This document shows positions 25,750 through 33,648 of a stretch of 64,000 nucleotides of DNA, piece after piece. The notes below the pieces were generated by a model that saw nothing but the letters and a program-made list of their open reading frames with translations, was not told the origin of the DNA and ran no database searches. Within the stretch, counting starts at the first letter, position 1. Each line of letters begins with the position of its first letter. A program made the translations under genes and the position numbers. This stretch comes from Roseibium sp. TrichSKD4 (GTDB lineage: Bacteria > Pseudomonadota > Alphaproteobacteria > Rhizobiales > Stappiaceae), in the NCBI RefSeq assembly GCF_000148725.1, contig NZ_GL476320.1, positions 62,001-126,000 of the forward strand, given 5' to 3'.

Positions 25750-26274
25750 ATGGCTTATTCAACCACGTTGCCCAAGGACAGTCTTTTGCAAGCCTATGTC
25801 GCGGACAAAGACCATCTTGATGTTTTTTGTGCATCTCTCGATGACCGCCCGGATCTGTTGACATGCGATATTCGTGCTTTGGCGGATCGTGTCTTGAAAG
25901 CAGATGTGCCTTGGGTGGAAAAGCTCATGGGATTGCGAGATGCCATCGCCAAACCCTTTGGTCTCAAGACTGCGGCCGACATGACTGGAGGCACTGAGCA
26001 GAGGGACGTGTCAGAGCTTGAGGTTGGGGATCGTATCGGATTTTTCAAAATCTATGCGATCAGCGAAAACGAGATCATTCTGGGTGAGAATGACTGGCAT
26101 CAGGATTTCCGCATTTCAATCCTGCGGGTCTCGGACGCAGATGGAGCAAAGGTCTATGCCGCAACCTGCTGCCGTCGCCACAATCTGGCAGGACATGCTT
26201 ACCTTGCTCTGATCATGCCATTTCACAAAAGGATCGTCATGACCTTTCTGGATCGCGCGGTCTCACCTCTTTAG
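25750..26274 (+). CDS. DUF2867 domain protein
   Basis: The 174-residue soluble protein shows the DUF2867 pattern: PWVEKLMGLRDAIAKPFGLK early, then DRIGFFKIYAISENEIILGENDWHQDFRISIL and a final HNLAGHAYLALIMPFHKRIV. The family is part of a larger SRPBCC-like group and is uncharacterised; members are often fused to NAD-dependent epimerase domains. GAGGA stands 4-5 nt before ATG 25750. It lies 164 bp after the DUF4166 gene and overlaps the end of the convergent cupin gene by 12 bp. Confidence 0.7.
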   Translation: MAYSTTLPKDSLLQAYVADKDHLDVFCASLDDRPDLLTCDIRALADRVLKADVPWVEKLMGLRDAIAKPFGLKTAADMTGGTEQRDVSELEVGDRIGFFKIYAISENEIILGENDWHQDFRISILRVSDADGAKVYAATCCRRHNLAGHAYLALIMPFHKRIVMTFLDRAVSPL

Positions 26275-27018
26275 CCACAAGGCATCAGGCACGATCTGGC
26301 GAGTTTGAGGCGCAAGATGTCCAAGCTTTCGCCAGATCCGGGCACCGGATTTGGTGGAAATGGTCTGCCGTGAACCAGCAGGAAGCCGAAGCCATGTTCC
26401 GGCTTTGTAGACGTTGTCTTCATCCTCGAACTGACCGTCCAGAACGAGATACTCCGCTCCGCCAGCAAGTGTCTGGGTGGCAAATGAGCAACCGGGTTCC
26501 CAGTCCAGCATGGACACGGCTTCCCGGCGACTGACAAACAGGGGGAGAACGCGTTCGCCAATCCTGCCGATTTGCCACCCAGATGGGTCTTGGGTGTTTA
26601 TGTGCACAGTGTTTTTGTCATGTGGGTCCATCTGGCGCAGTTTCACCATAATGACAGCGCCTTTTGCGCTGCTCGGAGCATGATCGGATCCTTGGGGGAT
26701 GCGAACATATGTTCCGCTTGAAAGGTCTCCAGTCTCGCAACTGAATACACCTTCAAGAACCAGAACTTCCTCACCCAAATTGCTTTTGCGTGTTGGTAAT
26801 GTGCTGCCGGGAGCCATGCGAACCAGGCTGGTCGCCCGGGTCGCATGCTTCCCGCCTCGTTCAAGCACACACCTTTCAACACCTGACTGGGGAGAGGGGA
26901 TCCAGTCTTGTGCCACTGAGTTGACCAACGCACGCTGTGTAAGATCTGCGTGCATCTCCAATGGAATACTGCCGCACCGCTTCGACGACTTGTTCGATTG
27001 ATGCTTACTGATTTCCAT
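26263..27018 (-). CDS. Double-cupin protein, ChrR-like
   Basis: The 251-residue protein has two cupin barrels (about residues 40-130 and 140-230). The first reads VRMAPGSTLPTRKSNLGEEVLVLEGVFSCETGDLSSGTYVRIPQGSDH, like the C-terminal cupin of ChrR anti-sigma factors, though no N-terminal zinc anti-sigma domain is present. The second repeats the pattern with EPGCSFATQTLAGGAEYLVLDGQF. Metal-binding His residues are mostly missing. GGAG lies 8 nt before ATG 27018. Some cupins of this type sense or detoxify reactive oxygen; the function here is open. Confidence 0.7.
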   Translation of the reverse strand: MEISKHQSNKSSKRCGSIPLEMHADLTQRALVNSVAQDWIPSPQSGVERCVLERGGKHATRATSLVRMAPGSTLPTRKSNLGEEVLVLEGVFSCETGDLSSGTYVRIPQGSDHAPSSAKGAVIMVKLRQMDPHDKNTVHINTQDPSGWQIGRIGERVLPLFVSRREAVSMLDWEPGCSFATQTLAGGAEYLVLDGQFEDEDNVYKAGTWLRLPAGSRQTISTKSGARIWRKLGHLAPQTRQIVPDALWLKR

Positions 27019-27526
27019 CAACACAACTCCTTCAGATGACTTCAGGTGATTGCTTGAAGCTACGATATCAGTGTGTCGCAGTGTTTGGGTGTGTGGGAGT
27101 AATTATTTATTAAGTTTCGGTAATACGTGTTTGAAAAACATGCAACTCTAGGTGTTTACGTAGAGAAAATTTGCGATCCACAAGCCTCTGGATGGTGCGA
27201 AAACATTGTCATAAGGGGCTGAAAGCATAAGCAAAATTTCAGGTGTAAGATGTTCTTTGTATCTAAATTTCATTTTTCTATCCCGAAAAAAACGGGCAAG
27301 TGAAAAAAGTTGCAAGGTGAGGTGGTTTTCAGCTCGAAGTTCATGCGTTAAATGAACCTCGCGAACATATTTCAGCAGGTTAGACCGTTGGATTGCGGGG
27401 GGAGCACTGTCTTCCACTTTGCTTTGCACCGGGAATCGTGCTGAGTGGCTGAACATACACAAACCAGGGCTAAGACCCTACAAACGGAGAGTTGGGCAGG
27501 TCTCTTGGACTGCGCCGGGAAAACGC
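27019..27526. other. 508-bp gap, AT-rich, no confident gene
   Basis: The interval between the divergent cupin and HerA-like genes is AT-rich compared with its neighbours. A minus-strand ORF (27148-27462, about 104 codons) exists but has no recognisable domain, no clear ribosome site and atypical composition. I leave it as unproven. The promoters of both flanking genes must lie here. Confidence 0.4.
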
Positions 27527-28999
27527 ATGACGGTTCACATCGACATGGGCGAAATGAAGGGTGGACAGAAGGCCGGGATGGACCTGGAAGAGCTTCTGGC
27601 AACCCGCTTGCTGGTTCAGGGCAATTCCGGCTCAGGCAAATCGCACCTTCTGCGCCGCCTCTTGGAACAATCCGCACAATGGGTTCAGCAAGCCATCATT
27701 GATCCGGAAGGGGACTTCGTGTCTCTGGCCGAAAAGTATGGCCACGTTGTTGTTGATGCCGTCGGCACCGAAAAAGACTTGCAGATGATTGCCGGACGTG
27801 TGCGTCAGCACAGGGTGTCCGTCGTACTCAATCTGGAGGGTCTTGATGCAGACCGCCAGATGAAAGCCGCAGCCACGTTTCTGGACGGCTTGTTCGATGC
27901 TGACCGCGAGCTCTGGTATCCCATGCTGGTGATTGTCGATGAGGCACAGCTTTTTGCCCCGGCCGCCGCCGGTGAGGTGACGGAAGAAGCCCGCCGCCGG
28001 TCTCTCGGGGCCATGACCAACCTGATGTGCCGTGGCCGGAAACGCGGCCTTGCCGGGGTTATTGCCACCCAGCGACTTGCAAAACTCGCCAAAAACGTAG
28101 CTGCAGAGGCCTCCAACTTTTTGATGGGGCGGACATTCCTCGATATCGACATGGCGCGTGCAGCCGATCTGTTGGGTATGGAACGGCGACAGGCCGAACA
28201 GTTCAGAAATCTGGATCGCGGTAATTTCATTGCGCTTGGCCCAGCTTTGTCCCGGCGTCCCATCGGGATCAAGATCGGTGCTGTTGAAACAGCAGGGCGC
28301 GGGGGTAGCCCGAAACTGATGCCTTTGCCGGAGCAGCCGACCGAGGAAGCCAAGGACCTGATCTTCAGCCGATCTGCTGAAGAAGCGCCGCCGCCTCGGT
28401 TTAAAATTCCAGAACCCGCAACAACTGGTGATGTTTTGAACCAGCTGAATGTGGCGGGTCAAGAAGCACAGGATGCGGTGGAGCCTGCTGATACTCTGCT
28501 GGATTATGGCGAGAGGGAAGACAAGATCGAAGAGATCATTTCTGAAATTTTGGCCGAACCCGACGCCGCCTTCCAGCCGATTGCTTCGCTCTATCAGGAC
28601 TTTCAGGTGCGATGCCGGATTGCAAAACTGGCAGGGGGGGCTCCCGATCTTGCTGTGTTCCGGGAAAAGCTCTCCGTTGCCCGTGCGGGTGTCGACAAGG
28701 AAGAAGTGGACGAGGGGGCTTGGCAGCAAGCCGAGTTGATTGCAGCTGAATTGCCGGATGATATGCGAGGCGTCTATTTGCTTCTGGCAAAGGCCGCGCT
28801 GGCAAAAGCGCCATGTCCGGGCAATCAGGAAATAGCAACGGCCTATGGGACGCGCTCACCGGGGCGAGCACGCTGGCTTCTCAGTCATATGGAAGAACGC
28901 GGGTTTCTGGTCTGTGCGACGGATTTGCGCGGAAACCGGATCGTCACTCTCAGTGATCTTGGGTGGCAAACGGCCCCCGGAGATGAAGCTGCTGCTTGA
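27527..28999 (+). CDS. HerA-like ATPase (DUF87 superfamily)
   Basis: At 490 residues it has a Walker A GNSGSGKSH (residues 32-39), Walker B MLVIVDEAQLF (about 131-141), and a sensor/arginine region RKRGLAGVIATQRLAKL, the order seen in HerA/FtsK-type DNA-translocating ATPases. After the ATPase core (to about residue 270) comes a long acidic linker and a C-terminal helical part ending in a possible winged helix (about 415-485, PGRARWLLSHMEERGFLV). HerA partners such as NurA, Sir2 or PD-(D/E)XK nucleases are not adjacent. ATG 27527 was chosen because the upstream extension looks non-coding. Confidence 0.8.
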   Translation: MTVHIDMGEMKGGQKAGMDLEELLATRLLVQGNSGSGKSHLLRRLLEQSAQWVQQAIIDPEGDFVSLAEKYGHVVVDAVGTEKDLQMIAGRVRQHRVSVVLNLEGLDADRQMKAAATFLDGLFDADRELWYPMLVIVDEAQLFAPAAAGEVTEEARRRSLGAMTNLMCRGRKRGLAGVIATQRLAKLAKNVAAEASNFLMGRTFLDIDMARAADLLGMERRQAEQFRNLDRGNFIALGPALSRRPIGIKIGAVETAGRGGSPKLMPLPEQPTEEAKDLIFSRSAEEAPPPRFKIPEPATTGDVLNQLNVAGQEAQDAVEPADTLLDYGEREDKIEEIISEILAEPDAAFQPIASLYQDFQVRCRIAKLAGGAPDLAVFREKLSVARAGVDKEEVDEGAWQQAELIAAELPDDMRGVYLLLAKAALAKAPCPGNQEIATAYGTRSPGRARWLLSHMEERGFLVCATDLRGNRIVTLSDLGWQTAPGDEAAA

Positions 29000-29008
29000 T
29001 TTTGCGCG

Positions 29009-29215
29009 CTAGCGTGCTCGAGACAAGTGTCCAAGTGTTCTTATCTTGAAAAGAAACAGTGCGCCGAGGACAAGTGCAAGCGGCCCGACAAGTGAGCAGA
29101 CGGCGCAAGCAGCATAATCTCGAAGGTCAAAGCGCTGGTTTGTTACCATTTCCCAAAGACTGAGAGAAAACAGTATAGCGGCGCTGCCGAAATAGGCGAA
29201 CATCAGCAAAGCCAT
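29009..29215 (-). CDS. Small membrane protein, 68 residues
   Basis: Two hydrophobic helices (about residues 3-22 and 34-56) are joined by a short polar loop (TNQRFDLRDYAA), with a basic C-terminal tail. No family was recognised. It converges with the HerA-like gene 9 bp away. It may be a real small inner-membrane protein; the evidence is hydrophobic pattern and position only. Confidence 0.5.
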   Translation of the reverse strand: MALLMFAYFGSAAILFSLSLWEMVTNQRFDLRDYAACAVCSLVGPLALVLGALFLFKIRTLGHLSRAR

Positions 29216-29444
29216 GACGTACCCTTCTGCATCAAACTAACCCCCGCTCGTTTTCGGCAGAATTAAACTAAACGATAGGTTAATTCTGCCAAGAGAAGTG
29301 TAGTGGATCAAGCATGCAGACTGCTTAGAGACGTAGCGGAATACTGATTAAAGGATACGTATATTGGAGCTGAAGTACGCGTATCGCTAAACTTATCTAT
29401 TTTAGATAGAATAATTTCTACCTAAATCTTTTGGTTGCTAATTT
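29216..29444. other. AT-rich intergenic segment
   Basis: This 229-bp stretch is clearly AT-rich relative to both neighbours and has no ORF of note. It probably carries the promoter of the small membrane protein gene. Confidence 0.4.
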
Positions 29445-29774
29445 TCAAAGCGCGGGACGCATGCGGTTTTCTGATGCCAATTTGGTACGTGTTGGCAGCG
29501 GCAGGTCTCGTTCCGCCAAAAGGTATTTCAGCTGTGCGACTTCTGTATCCAACCCATCAATTGTGCGTTGGAGAACGCGGTCCAGATAGCTTCCGGCAGT
29601 GGCATTGTCCCTGATTTTAATGGCTCTCGCCCGAGCCTTTTCAAGATACAACATCATCAGATCCAGATCATCCCGCTCATCAACTTCAATCGGATCACCT
29701 GTGTAGCCAGTCAGGCGCGCAAACTCAGGCAAAAGCTCTGCCGGTGGGCGGGGGAAAAAAGCGGTCATGGTCAT
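29445..29774 (-). CDS. Hypothetical helical protein, 109 residues
   Basis: The protein is soluble, acidic and predicted helical (ERDDLDLMMLYLEKARARAIKIRDNA, then a long helix TIDGLDTEVAQLKYLLAERD). No domain was recognised. Codon composition looks like that of real genes in the window, and the product is free of low-complexity shadows, so I accept it at moderate confidence. It is divergent from hmgA, with 210 bp in between. Confidence 0.55.
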   Translation of the reverse strand: MTMTAFFPRPPAELLPEFARLTGYTGDPIEVDERDDLDLMMLYLEKARARAIKIRDNATAGSYLDRVLQRTIDGLDTEVAQLKYLLAERDLPLPTRTKLASENRMRPAL

Positions 29775-29913
29775 CAGTCCCTCGATCTGGAATCACTTAA
29801 TGTTCTTGTTATGTTCCTATCATAGTCAGCAAATATGAACAAGAAGTGAGTCCTTCCAGTGACTTGGTCAGGCCTCGAATGAACTTAAAGATCGAAAACG
29901 CAAAAGCGCCATC

Positions 29914-29948
29914 TTGACCCCTTTGATGATGATGGTTACATATGTAAC
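29914..29948 (+). promoter_or_regulatory. Candidate hmgA promoter with perfect operator palindrome
   Basis: TTGACC (29914-29919) could be a -35 box. Sixteen bases downstream lies the perfect 14-bp palindrome GTTACATATGTAAC (29935-29948), overlapping the expected -10 region. Repressor binding there would block transcription of hmgA, whose ATG is at 29985 behind GGGAGGATATTCC. No regulator gene adjoins the cluster. Confidence 0.6.
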
Positions 29949-29984
29949 TAATTCATTGTCTGCCAAGTCCGGGAGGATATTCCA

Positions 29985-31358
29985 ATGGACCAAGTCAACA
30001 CCGATCTCAAAGATACACGCGGCCTGCCGATAAATCTGGCAAAGCTCGATTACATGCCCGGCTTCGGCAATGATTTCGAGACCGAGAGCATTCCGGGCTC
30101 TCTGCCGCAGGGCATGAACAGCCCGCAAAAATGCGCCTTCGGCCTTTATGGTGAGCAGCTCTCAGGCACGGCCTTCACAGCGCCAAGCCATCAGAACGAA
30201 CGGACCTGGTGTTACCGTATCCGTCCGTCCGTCAAGCACTCCAGCCGTTATCGCAAAACTGACCTACCATACTGGAAGTCCGCACCGAACGTCATCGATG
30301 ATGTGATCTCGCTCGGCCAGTATCGCTGGGACCCGGTTCCCCATTCCGGGGAGAAGCTGACCTGGCTGACTGGCATGCGCACCATGACCACCGCTGGCGA
30401 TGTGAACACGCAGGTTGGCATGGCAACCCACATCTATCTCGTCACCGAGAGCATGGTGGATGACTATTTCTTCTCCGCCGACAGCGAAATTCTGGTGGTG
30501 CCGCAGGAAGGTCGCCTACGCTTCTATACAGAGCTGGGCGTCATTGATCTGGAGCCAAAGGAAATCGCGATCATCCCGCGCGGCCTTGTCTACCGGGTCG
30601 AGCTGCTCGATGGCCCGGCACGCGGTTTCGTCTGTGAGAACTACGGCCAGAAGTTCGAGCTGCCGGGCAGGGGGCCGATTGGCGCCAACTGCATGGCCAA
30701 CCGCCGCGACTTCAAGACGCCGGTTGCATGGTACGAAGATCGGGAAGTTGCCAGCACACTGACAATCAAGTGGTGCGGCCAGTTCCACACCTGCGACATT
30801 CCGCAGTCTCCGCTGGATGTAGTCGCTTGGCACGGCAATTACGCGCCGGTGAAATATGACCTGCGCACCTATTGCCCGGTCGGGTCAATCCTGTTCGATC
30901 ACCCGGACCCGTCAATCTTCACGGTCCTGACCGCCCCAAGCGGCGTTCCAGGTACAGCCAATATCGACTTCGTTCTGTTCCGTGAGCGCTGGATGGTGAT
31001 GGAAGATACCTTCCGCCCGCCCTGGTATCACAAGAACATCATGTCCGAGTTGATGGGCAACATCTACGGCCAATATGACGCCAAGCCGCAAGGTTTTGTT
31101 CCCGGTGGCATGAGCCTGCACAACATGATGCTGCCGCATGGTCCGGACAACAATGCCTTCGAAAATGCCTCGACAGAAGAGCTGAAGCCGAACAAGCTGG
31201 ACCAGACCATGTCCTTCATGTTCGAAACCCGATTCCCGCAACACCTCACCGAGTTTGCGGCCAAGGAAGCCCCGTTGCAGGATGATTACATCGACTGCTG
31301 GGACAGTCTGGAGAAAAAGTTCGACGGAACCCCTGAAGGCACCTGGGACAAGAAATAA
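29985..31358 (+). CDS. hmgA: Homogentisate 1,2-dioxygenase
   Basis: At 457 residues it has the usual length and is easily recognised: [19 protein letters not shown] at the N-terminus, [22 protein letters not shown], then [20 protein letters not shown] holding Fe(II) ligands and [20 protein letters not shown] with the active-site His. The enzyme opens the ring of homogentisate to maleylacetoacetate in tyrosine and phenylalanine breakdown. It heads the unit hmgA, FAH hydrolase, MBL protein, FAD monooxygenase, DUF2783. No maleylacetoacetate isomerase is seen in the window. Confidence 0.97.
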   Translation: MDQVNTDLKDTRGLPINLAKLDYMPGFGNDFETESIPGSLPQGMNSPQKCAFGLYGEQLSGTAFTAPSHQNERTWCYRIRPSVKHSSRYRKTDLPYWKSAPNVIDDVISLGQYRWDPVPHSGEKLTWLTGMRTMTTAGDVNTQVGMATHIYLVTESMVDDYFFSADSEILVVPQEGRLRFYTELGVIDLEPKEIAIIPRGLVYRVELLDGPARGFVCENYGQKFELPGRGPIGANCMANRRDFKTPVAWYEDREVASTLTIKWCGQFHTCDIPQSPLDVVAWHGNYAPVKYDLRTYCPVGSILFDHPDPSIFTVLTAPSGVPGTANIDFVLFRERWMVMEDTFRPPWYHKNIMSELMGNIYGQYDAKPQGFVPGGMSLHNMMLPHGPDNNAFENASTEELKPNKLDQTMSFMFETRFPQHLTEFAAKEAPLQDDYIDCWDSLEKKFDGTPEGTWDKK

Positions 31359-31395
31359 GACGGGGCGCTCCGCCTGACAAAACAAGGGATTTTAT

Positions 31396-32412
31396 ATGAA
31401 ACTCGCCTCACTCAAGGATGGATCGCGTGATGGCAAGCTGGTCATCGTCAATGACAGCCTGACCCGTTGCACGGAAGCCATGCACATCGCGCCGACACTG
31501 CAGGCCGCGCTCGACAATTGGGAAACTGTTGCGCCGAAGCTGGAAGTGCTGGCCGAAAGCCTGAGCCATGATGCTGTGCCGTCTCTGCGCTTCCACGAGC
31601 ATGATGCGCTGTCGCCGCTGCCGCGTGCCTACCAATGGGCCGACGGCTCGGCCTACGTCAATCACGTGGAACTGGTGCGCAAGGCCCGCAATGCGGAAAT
31701 GCCGCCAAGCTTTTGGACCGATCCGCTGATGTATCAGGGCGGCTCCGACGCATTCCTCGCCCCGCGCGACCCGATCCAGATGGCCGATGAAGCCTATGGC
31801 ATCGATATGGAAGGCGAAGTTGCAGTCATCGTGGGCGATGTGCCGATGGGCGCGAGCCTTGAGCAGGCGCGCGATGCGATCCGCCTTGTCATGCTGGTCA
31901 ATGACGTGTCCTTGCGCGGTCTCATCCCGGCGGAACTTGGCAAGGGCTTCGGCTTCTTCCAGTCCAAGCCGTCCTCGGCTTTCTCTCCGGTTGCGGTCAC
32001 CCCGCAAAGCCTTGGCGATGCGTGGGATGGCGGTAAGCTACATCTGCCAATGAAGGTGGATCTCAACGGTGAAGCTTTTGGTCGGGCAGAAGCTGGCATC
32101 GACATGACCTTTGATTTCCCGCAGCTGATCGCCCATGCCGCCAAGACCCGACCTCTTTCCGCTGGTGCCATCATCGGTTCCGGAACGGTGTCCAACAAGC
32201 TGAATGACGGTCCGGGCAAGCCCGTGTCCGAAGGCGGCGTCGGCTATTCTTGTATCGCCGAAATCCGAATGATCGAAACCATCAATGACGGCGCAGCGAA
32301 AACCCCGTTCCTGAAGTTCGGCGACGAGGTGCGCATCGAAATGCTCGACAAGGATGGTCACTCGATTTTTGGGGCTATCGAGCAGACAGTCACGAAATAC
32401 GAAGGCGCCTGA
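31396..32412 (+). CDS. Fumarylacetoacetate hydrolase family protein (probable fumarylacetoacetase)
   Basis: The 338-residue protein has an N-terminal beta domain followed by the FAH catalytic domain. Metal-binding carboxylates are seen in MEGEVAVIVGDVP (the ExE pattern) and later VNDVSLRGLIPAEL. The substrate loop KGFGFFQSKPSSAFSPVAVTP and GAIIGSGTVSNK are FAH-type. Directly after hmgA it most likely cleaves fumarylacetoacetate to fumarate and acetoacetate, the last step of homogentisate degradation. It is closer to the shorter bacterial FAH type than to the 420-residue eukaryotic enzyme. Confidence 0.9.
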   Translation: MKLASLKDGSRDGKLVIVNDSLTRCTEAMHIAPTLQAALDNWETVAPKLEVLAESLSHDAVPSLRFHEHDALSPLPRAYQWADGSAYVNHVELVRKARNAEMPPSFWTDPLMYQGGSDAFLAPRDPIQMADEAYGIDMEGEVAVIVGDVPMGASLEQARDAIRLVMLVNDVSLRGLIPAELGKGFGFFQSKPSSAFSPVAVTPQSLGDAWDGGKLHLPMKVDLNGEAFGRAEAGIDMTFDFPQLIAHAAKTRPLSAGAIIGSGTVSNKLNDGPGKPVSEGGVGYSCIAEIRMIETINDGAAKTPFLKFGDEVRIEMLDKDGHSIFGAIEQTVTKYEGA

Positions 32413-32611
32413 TCACTCGTCATTCCAGACGAGTGCAGCTCGGCTGCACGATGATCTGGAATCCAGCGTTTCAGCCGCGCGAAGCGCGACGAATACCTTG
32501 ATTGTGCGGGCCATGCCCGCGCTGATTTCTGGATGCCAGATCGGCGGTCGGCTTTGCCTTCCTTGTCTGGCATGACGGGCATCCTGCCCAAATAGAAACT
32601 GGAGAACACTG
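32413..32611. repeat. REP-like palindromes between FAH and MBL genes
   Basis: Two palindromic units lie here. ATTCCAGA...TCTGGAAT at 32422-32462 contains an inner GTGCAG/CTGCAC stem; ATGCCAGA...TCTGGCAT lies at about 32533-32573. The first shares its arms with the element at 22979. They may stabilise or separate mRNA segments inside the homogentisate unit. Confidence 0.7.
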
Positions 32612-33562
32612 ATGGCCAAGCAATTTGCTTCTGCCGGAGACATGGAAGACAAGGAAATCTCGTTCACCGAGATTGGCCGCGACCTTTGGGCGTTTACTGC
32701 TGAAGGTGATCCCAATTCCGGCGTCATCATTGGCGATGACAGCGTGATGGTGATCGAGGCGCAGGCGACCCCGCGTCTGGCCAATAAGGTGATCGAGAAG
32801 ATCCGCTCCGTCACCGACAAGCCGATCACGCATCTCGTTCTGACCCACTATCACGCGGTTCGGGTTTTGGGAGCGTCTGCCTATGGTGTGCAGTCTATCA
32901 TCATGAGCGAAAAGGCCCGTTCGATGGTCGTAGAACGCGGTGCGGAAGACTGGGCGTCGGAATTTGAGCGCTTCCCGCGTCTCTTTCAGGGGCATGAAAG
33001 CATTCCGGGTCTGACATGGCCGACAGCGACCTTCACCGACCGCATGACCGTCTATCTTGGCAAGCGCCGTGTTGATCTGATGCATCTGGGCCGGGCGCAC
33101 ACGGCTGGTGATATCGTCGCCTATGTACCGGATGAAAATGTGATGTTCACAGGCGACATCGTGGAATACCACTCGGCCTGTTACTGCGGCGATGGTCACT
33201 TCCACGACTGGCCGGGCACGCTGGAGCGGATCCGCAATTTCAATCTGGATGCCATCGCTCCGGGGCGTGGGGATGCGCTTGTCGGCTCGAAAATGGTCAA
33301 TGCAGCCCTCGACAGCACCAGGGATTTCGTCAAATCCACCTACAGCCCGGTTGCCCGTGTTGCCCTGCGCGGTGGCTCACTGAAAGAAGCGTGGGACGCC
33401 TGCCGCGCCGAGTGCGATCCGAAGTTCAAAGATTACGCGATCTACGAACACTGCCTGCCGTTCAACGTCGCCCGCGCCTATGACGAAGCACTCGACATCG
33501 ACACGCCGCGCATCTGGACCGCCGAGCGCGACGCCAAAATGTGGGCTGATCTGCAGGGCTGA
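32612..33562 (+). CDS. Metallo-beta-lactamase-fold protein with altered metal motif
   Basis: The 316-residue protein starts with an MBL-type beta sandwich (GVIIGDDSVMVIEAQATPR). The metal motif HxHxDH reads LTHYHAVRVLG: the two first His are kept, but Asp and the last His are Val and Arg, so the second metal site is probably lost. HLGRAHTAGDIVAYVPDENVMFTGDIVE supplies the later His and Asp. A helical C-terminal region follows. Embedded between hmg genes, it may hydrolyse an aromatic-pathway (thio)ester or lactone; this is inference. Confidence 0.8.
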   Translation: MAKQFASAGDMEDKEISFTEIGRDLWAFTAEGDPNSGVIIGDDSVMVIEAQATPRLANKVIEKIRSVTDKPITHLVLTHYHAVRVLGASAYGVQSIIMSEKARSMVVERGAEDWASEFERFPRLFQGHESIPGLTWPTATFTDRMTVYLGKRRVDLMHLGRAHTAGDIVAYVPDENVMFTGDIVEYHSACYCGDGHFHDWPGTLERIRNFNLDAIAPGRGDALVGSKMVNAALDSTRDFVKSTYSPVARVALRGGSLKEAWDACRAECDPKFKDYAIYEHCLPFNVARAYDEALDIDTPRIWTAERDAKMWADLQG

Positions 33563-33648
33563 CCCTTACGCGGGAACTGGATTGAACACGGTTTTGGAGG
33601 GAGCCGTGTTCACATGGAAGGGCGGGATAAGCCCTTGGGAGGATTGTT

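Noticed and set aside
27148-27462. Minus-strand ORF of 104 codons upstream of the HerA-like gene
   Set aside because: AT-rich, no ribosome site or family; kept only as a remark in the intergenic entry.
27632-28729. 365-codon ORF antisense to the HerA-like ATPase gene
   Set aside because: Cys/His-rich shadow without any domain; the sense frame has intact Walker motifs.
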